Part shown: one piece after another, positions 1 through 5,087 of the stretch | Layout of the letters: every line of letters starts with the position of its first letter | Position numbering within the stretch: position 1 is the stretch's first letter | NCBI GenBank assembly: GCA_003354225.1 | Contig: PIVH01000732.1 | Span: 1-5,087 of the forward strand | Direction of reading: 5' to 3' | Length of the DNA stretch: 5,087 bases | DNA from: Globobulimina sp. | Lineage: Eukaryota > Foraminifera > Rotaliida | Made by a program: the position numbers and the translations under genes | Notes under the pieces: model-generated | Databases searched by the model: none | Told to the model about the DNA's origin: nothing | What the model saw: only the letters and a program-made list of their open reading frames with translations

Positions 1-123
1 GCACTGAAAAATAAAAATATAAAAAAGATTAAAAATTGGTATAAACCGTCATGGATTATGTTGTACAGAAATGTGGGACAAAATGGACGGATGAATGACA
101 GCAAAAATTGGAATAAATAATTA
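1..123. other. AT-rich 5' flank, no gene seen
   Basis: This stretch has A-rich runs and no open frame of note on either strand. It could be intergenic or intronic sequence of the eukaryotic segment. No RNA gene or convincing regulatory motif is visible. Confidence 0.5.
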
Positions 124-387
124 ATGGATGACAGAGATATTTTATCTGCGAAAGAAGAAGAAGAACGTATCTCTGTTCTGTCGCGTTTGGCAATGTTTGA
201 ATTTGTATTTGTATTTACTTGGAATATTTTTGTGGTTAATTGTTTAGCAAAAAATGTCAATGAAGTATCAATGACTAATAACCATAATATGACCCAATCA
301 CAAATTATCTCAAATAATACGGGATTGATATTAATGTACTCATTCATCGAATTGCTAATAAATGTTGGAATGTACGATAATAAGTAA
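124..387 (+). CDS. Doubtful small membrane-type ORF (87 aa)
   Basis: I do not recognise this product. The frame starts with an acidic/charged stretch containing KEEEER near residues 10-15. A hydrophobic segment follows at about residues 24-42 (rich in F, V, I and W), which could be a membrane anchor. Next comes an Asn-rich part with NMT and NNT glycosylation sequons, then a second hydrophobic stretch at about 67-82. An AATAAA polyadenylation-like hexamer lies at 406-411, 19 bases after the stop. In its favour are this layout and the AATAAA. Against it are the short length, the AT-rich low-complexity setting where hydrophobic frames arise by chance, and the lack of any family signature. It could also be a fragment of an exon. 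Confidence 0.22.
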   Translation: MDDRDILSAKEEEERISVLSRLAMFEFVFVFTWNIFVVNCLAKNVNEVSMTNNHNMTQSQIISNNTGLILMYSFIELLINVGMYDNK

Positions 388-620
388 CAACACATTGAAT
401 ACGCAAATAAAATGAAGGCGCGGCAGCACCAGAACTCCAACCAAACGCGTAATGTTTCTATGCATTCTTGTAATTTACCTGCAACGTATAAAAAAAAACA
501 GTTTCAAAATTCAAACTGAAAAATTTGAACAAGTCTCAATTTCAAACTGAAAATTCAAAAAAATGTTGATTTTAAACTTTTTTTTTTCAGTTTGAAACTG
601 AATTAGCAACAAAATTGCAC
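388..620. other. AT-rich intergenic spacer with a repeat cluster
   Basis: This non-coding stretch lies between the doubtful small ORF and the 3' end of the minus-strand membrane protein gene. It holds an AATAAA at 406-411, A- and T-runs, and the repeat cluster described separately. No canonical AATAAA is visible on the minus strand here for the membrane protein gene. Confidence 0.5.
499..600. repeat. Cluster of direct and inverted repeats, hairpin-forming
   Basis: TTCAAACTGAAAA occurs at 510-522 and again at 541-553. Its exact reverse complement lies at 584-596, and the 540-553 copy pairs with 584-597 over 14 bases. CAGTTTCAAA at 499-508 is matched by its reverse complement at 591-600. CAGTTT-g-AAACTG at 588-600 is itself a near-perfect palindrome. 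The DNA can fold into alternative hairpins. It could be a decayed miniature inverted-repeat element or simply AT-rich repeat-prone sequence. No target-site duplication was identified. Confidence 0.6.
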
Positions 621-1316
621 TCAACTCCGTTGACTATTTGATGGATTTGGAGGTAAGTTTGCTTTGAAGGAATCAGAATATGTTCGGACAATGGCATAAG
701 TTTTGAGTGCTGGGAATATGAAACAACCGATAAATAATAGAACATGATGCGATGCGTAAACATGATCGGGAGAGGACCAAATGAGTGAAAATAAAATAAA
801 CCACCAAATTAAATGAGGGAATATTTTGGCGCTCATTTGTGAGCGAATAGAGATGAATGAAATTAGTTTCTGCCATTTTAAAACAAACCATTTTTTGATT
901 TTGCGTAATTTGGCACTGAAATAGTTGTTTGTTCGCTGAATGTAGCGGTTTTTTTTAATCCAATACGAGAGTATGATGGATAAAATAAACGCGATGATGG
1001 AGAGTTGTACTGTTAAATCCAATGAGTTCCAGTAATTGTAAGGCTTAACGAATAAGGGTTTGATGTATGGATAGGACAATAAAATGATGTGTATTGTTAA
1101 ACGACATAAATAAAATAATAATTTAATCCATGACTCGCATGCAGTTAAGGTGGCAGACGCAGCAATTAATAATTTCTGGGTAAACAATGCAAATGTTGCT
1201 GATAGTTTTTCGTTAGATAAAGCTTCAAAATCTGGTATGCATTGCATGTATAAGTCGTTAAACCACAGCAGAATTGAGTCTGCGTCAATGGTGAGGCCAA
1301 AAGGTAACTCCCACAT
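621..1316 (-). CDS. Multi-pass membrane protein of unknown function (231 aa)
   Basis: I do not recognise the family. An uninterrupted frame of 231 codons in such AT-rich DNA is very unlikely by chance, so I treat it as a real, apparently intronless gene. The N-terminus (residues 1-60) is only partly hydrophobic. Likely membrane segments are about 62-84, 100-120, 165-181 and 189-207. A strongly basic stretch lies between the second and third segments (KKNRYIQR near 121-128, KLRKIKKW near 136-143), which would favour a cytosolic loop. The C-terminal tail is short and polar (NLPPNPSNSQRS). The ATG has A at -3 (AATCATG), a reasonable eukaryotic start context. Divergent transcription from the secreted-protein gene, with only 137 bases between the two starts, suggests a shared control region. 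The last codons overlap a splice-donor-like site on the opposite strand. An ER or other endomembrane role is possible but not shown. Confidence 0.62.
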   Translation of the reverse strand: MWELPFGLTIDADSILLWFNDLYMQCIPDFEALSNEKLSATFALFTQKLLIAASATLTACESWIKLLFYLCRLTIHIILLSYPYIKPLFVKPYNYWNSLDLTVQLSIIAFILSIILSYWIKKNRYIQRTNNYFSAKLRKIKKWFVLKWQKLISFISIRSQMSAKIFPHLIWWFILFSLIWSSPDHVYASHHVLLFIGCFIFPALKTYAIVRTYSDSFKANLPPNPSNSQRS

Positions 1317-1453
1317 GATTTCTTAGGAATATATATAACTCAAAAAAAAAACTCAAACTAATCACAGTTTTTCGTGGTCGGCTTAATCCTGTCAACTCGA
1401 ACAGAAAGTGCCAATCTAACATATCGAATCGTTGAGAGTAGTACCCTGCGAAC
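1317..1453. promoter_or_regulatory. Compact divergent promoter region with TATA-like box
   Basis: This is the whole space between the divergent starts of the membrane protein gene (minus) and the secreted lectin-like gene (plus). TATATAA at 1330-1336 is followed about 34 bases later by an initiator-like TCACAGT at 1362-1368. That spacing suits a plus-strand start near 1364 and a 5' leader of about 90 bases before the ATG at 1454. The box is too close to the minus-strand ATG to serve that gene as a TATA box. The assignment rests on motif spacing only. Confidence 0.35.
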
Positions 1454-4058
1454 ATGAAGGCCTTGAACGTACATATTATGTTGATCGTATTTTTATCATT
1501 GTTTCACGAAACCCACAGCAGCTTGTGGGGAATCTACGACAAGGCTGAAAAGTTTGTTAGTGATGCTACGGACGATGCGGAGAAGACATATAACTCTGTA
1601 GCTGATGAAACAACCGGCGCAGTCTCAACAGTCAATAAGATATTCATTGACATTGCAGAAACATCAGCTGACGCCGTACAAATTGCAGTGGAGGTTATTG
1701 AGTCCATCGAAACAGGTTACTTATAATTAACAGTTCTATCGTTTGTTATAATATGTATAGTTATATAATAAACAATATAGTGCCAACATTGGCAGTTGAG
1801 GCAATCGAAGATGTTGTGAACGGTTTCAATATCACAACATGGGATAAATTAGTGGATGACGCAAAATATGTCATCGTGAACCTACATCAAGATATTCAAC
1901 ATCATATAGCAAATGGTACGTGTATGAGTTATATAATTCATATCAATATACTTTATGACATGTTGTGTGATAATATATATACAAAATAGGTTGTAATTAT
2001 TTATCAGAATTAGCTGACGTTGAATTCTTACCGCATCCATTAGATGTGATGGAAGAGGCTGATTTCGAGGCATTTACAGACTGTTTAACCGATAATGTGT
2101 ATGATTTAGCGGTTGGTTGGACCAAAGAAGTCGCGACAACCTTTGCTTCAGTTGTCAGTGCAGCGGACTTTTCCACATTGATGGACTTTCAGCCACTTTT
2201 AAACACAGAGCCAGTGGAAAAAGAGTTGAATGATACCTATCATTGTTTGCATCGTTTAGCAAAACAAATATCAGAACGAGAAACCAGTCAAAGCAAACCG
2301 AATATATTCGACATTCAAGTGTTGTCTGATTATTTCAGCATTGACGATTTGACCATTACGATGCAGCTATCATTCACCGCGTGCACCTTATCGTGCGGTA
2401 CAGCCTCATTGGGATTGGCTGTGAGCAGCACAGATTTTGATCTCCATCGGCCATATTATCAAATTGCCGTAGGTTTAGATACTAGCAATGTGGTCGGCGC
2501 TTCTCTCAGTTCATCCATTGGCTTTTATAAAAATTTCAGTGCAGTGACTGGAACATCGCATGTTGTGGGCATGGAAATTGAGCTTCCTTTATTAGCGGAT
2601 TTTATCTTGGATGACACAACAAAGCGAATGTCAGATATGAAGATGGTATTAAGTGCAGAATCCGAGACTGAAGGTGAATTTCGGGGCTTTTATCTCGAAT
2701 CAGATCTCATTGAATTCAGTTTGGGGCATAATGGTGCATTCAATTTAGGTTATAACTATGTGGAAAGTGAATGGGTGTTTACCTCTGGCGATTTGAGAGA
2801 TTTATGGAATGTGTCACCGGAGGTAGTTGAGGATGGAGGTGTGTCTGAAGAGGGAGGGGATGTGGTGGCCGATGCGTATATTGCATTGACTGCAGAAACG
2901 TTAGAGAATGGTGGATTTTTTGTAAAAGCTTATGATTCCGCAAAGTGTCAATGCCCATCAGCAGTTTCTGGAAGCACTGACATTTCTGATTTGTCCGCGT
3001 TGCAATTAGGTATTATGGACATTTATGAGGTGGTTTATGGCAATATTGAGGTTGATAAAAATTGTAACAGTACGAAGGCATATACGGCAGTTCGGGATTT
3101 GTGCCAATATGGAAAGGCATGTTCAGTTTCTGTGAATGCAGAGGTTTTAGGGAATATTAATTGTGACAATGCAGCGAACAGAAGAAGGTTATGGGGAGCA
3201 TTCGGTTTTGATGATTTGGCTACGTTGGCAGATGAAGCCGGTACCATGAATTTGTCAGATCCCTTGTCAGTGATTTATGGCTGTCCCGATCAAGCGGATG
3301 TATTCAATTTGGGTTGTTATGGCGTGGATTTTCTGACAGTAGTCTCGAATCAATGGTTCCGTGATTATAATGATGAGATGCTTAATGATGGCTGGATTCA
3401 TCGGGACAATGGATTGGCAAAATGCGCCAAAATAGCATTAGAAAATGGATATCGCGGCTTTGGCATTTATAATTCTGGTATGTAGTAAACGTTTTGTTGT
3501 TTGTTGTTTGTTGTTTGTCAAAATATTATGTACAAACAAATACAATCAGGAATGTGTGTGATGGCACATGATTTGTTTGAAGAAGGAGTATATAATGAAG
3601 TGGGAGCAGTGAGTGATACGATAAGCTGTCCGGTGAATGGCGTCGGCTCCGATATAGCAATGAATTTATATGCATTTGCCAATGGTGATATTGCTTATGC
3701 AGATTTAGGCTGCATCAATGATACACAAATTGCGGTGTACAATGCTGAATATAATACCAATATATATCATGAATTTGATTCTTATGAACTGCAACATTTT
3801 CTATTTCAGGATCCATGGCAATTGAGAGGAAATGCAGTGGCAAAATGTGCACAATTCGCTGAGGAATATGGTTATAAAGGCTTTGCAATGTCTGATGGCG
3901 GCAAATGTCTTTTAAGCAATAAGTTTAGATCTGATATTATTAACAAAATACGAAAATTAACCAATGTGGATAATAGCACAACATTATCCTGTTCAAAAGG
4001 TCTTATTTATGCTTACAATGTGTTTGAATTTCCGCATATTGATCTTAATCAAGGTTAA
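1454..4058 (+). CDS. Secreted multidomain lectin-like protein, four exons (about 797 aa)
   Basis: Exons are 1454-1715, 1781-1915, 1990-3477 and 3550-4058. The joins keep one frame and each intron is phase 1. Residues 1-22 form a signal peptide (hydrophobic IMLIVFLSLF, likely cleavage near THS). Residues 23 to about 230 are mainly amphipathic helix. About 234-397 is beta-rich and unrecognised. An acidic Gly/Glu linker follows near 409-426. About 452-564 resembles a SUEL-type lectin domain. Residues 572-671 and 680-787 are two tandem four-cysteine modules. Eight or so N-glycosylation sequons (for example NITT, NDTY, NFSA, NVSP, NSTK, NLSD) fit a secretory route. The ATG has A at -3. The inferred role is extracellular, calcium-independent sugar or glycoprotein recognition, in defence, adhesion or matrix. 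No transmembrane segment or GPI signal is seen at the C-terminus, but the stop lies at a possible further splice donor, so the end is uncertain. The exon model is well supported. The function is inferred from domain resemblance. Confidence 0.75.
1716..1780 (+). other. Intron 1 of the lectin-like gene (65 nt, phase 1)
   Basis: The donor is ACAG|GTTACT and the acceptor AACAATATAG|TG. Unspliced, the frame meets TAA three codons in. Splicing joins G + TG into a Val codon and continues into a long frame (PTLAVEAIEDVVNG). The intron is strongly AT-rich compared with the flanking exons and lacks a clear polypyrimidine tract. Confidence 0.8.
1916..1989 (+). other. Intron 2 of the lectin-like gene (74 nt, phase 1; alternative acceptor at 2007)
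   Basis: The donor is AATG|GTACGT. The preferred acceptor is ACAAAATAG|GT, which matches the style of intron 1 (ACAATATAG). A second AG at 2006-2007 (TTATCAG|AA) is also in frame and would remove six codons. Both products read into the same long exon, so splicing is well supported and only the exact acceptor is unsure. Confidence 0.75.
2292..2783 (+). other. Beta-rich region of unknown family in the secreted protein
   Basis: Residues 234-397 contain successive stretches with alternating small or hydrophobic and polar residues (TLSCGTASLGLAVSS, VVGASLSSSIGFY, HVVGMEIELPL, FNLGYNYVESEWVF). This is typical of antiparallel beta strands. A C-x3-C pair sits at residues 264 and 268. I know no family with this pattern and give no function. 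Confidence 0.45.
2946..3284 (+). other. SUEL-type (rhamnose/galactose-binding) lectin-like domain
   Basis: Residues 452-564. Known SUEL lectins show C..C..., a VxSAxYGR-like strand, a V.xxCxGKxSCxV core and a closing LxVxYxC. Here the matches are CQC, IYEVVYGN, AVRDLCQYGKACSVSV and LSVIYGC, in that order, with cysteines at 452, 454, 491, 504, 510, 524 and 564. The usual DP...GTYKYL part before the last strand is replaced by a segment of about 35 residues containing RRRLW. The fold call is good by motif order. Sugar binding is unproven because parts of the usual binding loops differ. Confidence 0.65.
3309..3677 (+). other. Four-cysteine module, repeat 1 (GCY...RxNxxAKC...)
   Basis: Residues 572-671, interrupted by intron 3. 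The key features are LGCY (Cys 575), HRDNGLAKCA (Cys 611), GYRGFGIYNSGMC (Cys 631) and C-PVNGVG...LY (Cys 655). This resembles the extracellular module common in cnidarians, molluscs, lancelets and choanoflagellates with the pattern GCYxD...RxNxxxKCAxxAxxxGYxxFAxQxGGxCxSS...CxxxGxGG...VY, related in style to WSC or apple-like domains. It may aid glycan or protein binding. Confidence 0.6.
3478..3549 (+). other. Intron 3 of the lectin-like gene (72 nt, phase 1)
   Basis: The donor is TCTG|GTATGT and the acceptor TACAATCAG|GA. Without splicing the frame stops at TAG two codons after the donor. Splicing forms a Gly codon inside the first four-cysteine module, and the joined G-M-C aligns with G-K-C of the second module, which independently supports the join. 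The intron holds a TTGTTTG heptamer repeated three times at 3497-3517. Confidence 0.85.
3702..4025 (+). other. Four-cysteine module, repeat 2
   Basis: Residues 680-787. LGCIND (Cys 683), WQLRGNAVAKCA (Cys 728), GYKGFAMSDGGKC (Cys 748) and CSKGLIYAYNVF (Cys 776) align with repeat 1. The second-to-third cysteine spacing is 20 in both copies. The first spacing is 45 here against 36 in repeat 1, because of an AT-rich insertion around residues 691-715. Confidence 0.6.
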
Positions 4059-4376
4059 TCTATCTAGGTTGAGTTATGTCGCTAGATTAGGGACTTCTGT
4101 TCTGTTCAAGTCAGGTAGAGCATTTTTTAACCTTGTAAACTTGTAACCTCTATTAATATATGACATTAGTTTATAAGCAAAAACAGTCCACTATCGCATC
4201 AGAATGTGTCAGATGAAGAGCTGCCCCCGTATTCCTAAATAGGTCAACGAAGTGCAAGTTTTTAGCTATCTTTGTGCTGGACCAAGAGTTGTCTGCCATG
4301 AGAACCAAAGCAGAGTGTGTTAGATAGTACCGAGGGCTTCGTGGCTGAGGCCCTCGGTTTAAGTTATACCTGTGAG
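4059..4376. other. Spacer holding the apparent eukaryotic/bacterial transition
   Basis: Bases 4059 to about 4180 are AT-rich like the upstream intergenic DNA. From about 4180 the GC content rises toward that of the downstream bacterial gene. No canonical AATAAA follows the lectin-like gene. A minus-strand open frame of 42 codons (4171-4299) is present but too short to trust. The only clear structured element is the hairpin at 4329-4358. No insertion-sequence ends or long direct repeats were recognised at the change. Confidence 0.45.
4329..4358 (-). terminator. Terminator-like hairpin after the bacterial membrane protein gene
   Basis: ACCGAGGGC at 4329-4337 pairs perfectly with GCCCTCGGT at 4350-4358, giving a 9-bp GC-rich stem extendable inward by about 3 pairs with a short loop. 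It lies 18 bases beyond the minus-strand stop codon, the expected place for an intrinsic terminator. The minus-strand side lacks a U-run, while the plus strand has only TTTAAGTT after the stem, so it is an imperfect or bidirectional terminator. Confidence 0.55.
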
Positions 4377-5087
4377 TTAGGCATTACCATAATCGGAAGC
4401 TTTCTCCTCGATATGGATTGGATCCTCGGGTTGCTCTCCGGCATGCTCGGCGAGGGATTTTTTGCTACGTTTCTCGATTATTAGATAGAGAACTACGCCA
4501 ACGCCTAAGCCCCAGGCTGCGCCGTAGACGGCCAGGACAACGCCCATGGTGCCTGCAACACCCATAGAGGTGGCATTGTCGACTTGTTCAACGGCAACAC
4601 TGATACACAGATAACCGGTGATCAACAGGGTGATAGATAGCGCGATCGGCAGTACTGGCTTGAACAACGTAACCAGTGGCAACATAAACAGCGCAATAAA
4701 AGCGACAATCCAAAAGATGCCTGCACCACTGTAGATGGTATCCATAGCACTTCGGCCGTAGCGGTAACGCTCAGCAATAGTCGCCATTGCACCGGTGAAC
4801 AGCGGTCCTGCAAGGCCTGGGTAAGGCGCTAACAAGCTGTGCATCAAATTACGGATGCCGGTGATGATATGCACTTGGTCAACATCGACCTCGATTTTTT
4901 CGTCTGGGCGCAGGTGATCAACTCTGTCAAGCAGACTCTGACCAACGATTATGTCACCAAAGGCGATGATATAGGCGATGATAGCGGTGGGAATTGCCAT
5001 CCACAGGATTTCAAGACCTGGGAAGCCGATGGTCCAAGGCATCGAGCTTCTGAGGCTTGGACATGCGACCGAGAGCAGCTTCAGCAT
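4377..5087 (-). CDS. Transporter-like membrane protein, probable DUF3360 family, N-terminus outside window
   Basis: This is the C-terminal 236 residues of a longer protein. The ATG at the very edge is probably an internal Met, since the family is about twice this length. Hydrophobic segments lie at about 24-48, 122-145, 146-166 and 174-205. The loop between the first two carries FGDIIVGQSL, a charged DRVDHLRPDEKIEVD stretch and GPLFTGAMATIAERYRYG. That wording recalls the DUF3360 proteins of marine gammaproteobacteria, which resemble uracil/xanthine and SulP-type permeases. The tail is hydrophilic and acidic (from about 206). Substrate unknown; inner-membrane location inferred. There are no introns, GC is higher than upstream and a terminator-like hairpin follows, all typical of a bacterial gene. 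The family assignment is from memory of motifs. Confidence 0.7.
   Translation of the reverse strand: MLKLLSVACPSLRSSMPWTIGFPGLEILWMAIPTAIIAYIIAFGDIIVGQSLLDRVDHLRPDEKIEVDVDQVHIITGIRNLMHSLLAPYPGLAGPLFTGAMATIAERYRYGRSAMDTIYSGAGIFWIVAFIALFMLPLVTLFKPVLPIALSITLLITGYLCISVAVEQVDNATSMGVAGTMGVVLAVYGAAWGLGVGVVLYLIIEKRSKKSLAEHAGEQPEDPIHIEEKASDYGNA

Noticed and set aside
673-891. 72-codon minus-strand frame inside the membrane protein gene
   Set aside because: It is a shadow in another frame of the 231-residue gene, with no independent support.
2046-2048. GTG as a start codon for the long exon-3 frame
   Set aside because: Splicing from two upstream exons joins in frame well before this point and supplies a signal peptide and a normal ATG at 1454.
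1882-2073. 63-codon minus-strand frame over exon 2/intron 2
   Set aside because: It is antisense to a well-supported spliced gene and has low-complexity, AT-driven content.
3035-3247. 70-codon minus-strand frame
   Set aside because: It is antisense to the lectin-like domain's coding exon and is best explained as a shadow.
3492-3517. TTGTTTG heptamer tandem repeat considered as a CRISPR or regulatory repeat
   Set aside because: It has only three copies with no spacers, inside an intron. It is a simple microsatellite-like tract.
3964-4146. 60-codon plus-strand frame overlapping the end of the last exon
   Set aside because: It lies in another frame of exon 4 and runs into non-coding DNA. No domain or start evidence.
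4171-4299. Minus-strand ORF of 42 codons (MADNSW...) in the spacer
   Set aside because: It is short, has no ribosome-binding site or family signature, lies across the apparent junction and is well within chance length. The frame is also open upstream of its ATG.
4622-4813. 63-codon minus-strand frame inside the bacterial gene
   Set aside because: It is a shadow of the transporter-like gene in another frame, with a Ser/Leu/Cys/Arg-rich content typical of out-of-frame translation.

Overview
The window looks like two kinds of DNA joined end to end. Bases 1 to about 4170 are AT-rich and eukaryotic. They hold short GT-AG introns of 65 to 74 bases, long AT-rich spacers, and a secreted multidomain protein of a kind found in marine animals and their unicellular relatives. 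The short introns and domain content would suit a compact marine invertebrate genome, such as a sponge, or a close protist relative. I cannot fix the lineage from sequence alone. Bases from about 4180 to the end have higher GC and look bacterial: a transporter-like membrane protein on the minus strand followed by a terminator-like hairpin.

Layout. Bases 1-620 are AT-rich, with one doubtful 87-residue open frame and a cluster of direct and inverted repeats at 499-600. Bases 621-1316 (minus) encode a small multi-pass membrane protein that I do not recognise. Bases 1317-1453 are a compact divergent intergenic region with a TATA-like box serving the next gene. Bases 1454-4058 (plus) carry a four-exon gene of about 797 residues. 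Its product has a signal peptide, a helical N-terminal half, an unrecognised beta-rich region, a SUEL-type (rhamnose/galactose-binding) lectin-like domain with an insertion, and two tandem four-cysteine 'GC...AKC...G-C...C' modules. Bases 4059-4376 are a spacer containing the apparent change from eukaryotic to bacterial DNA. Bases 4377-5087 (minus) are the C-terminal part of a bacterial transporter-like protein, probably of the DUF3360 family, cut by the window edge.

The secreted protein is the centre of interest. Its domains point to extracellular sugar recognition, but the N-terminal region is not one I can name. The three supported introns are all phase 1 with G|GT donors. The frame's stop codon also lies exactly at a G|GT site, so the C-terminus may be incomplete. 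The bacterial flank could be a chimeric assembly of host and symbiont or contaminant DNA, or a real insertion. The sequence alone cannot decide between these.
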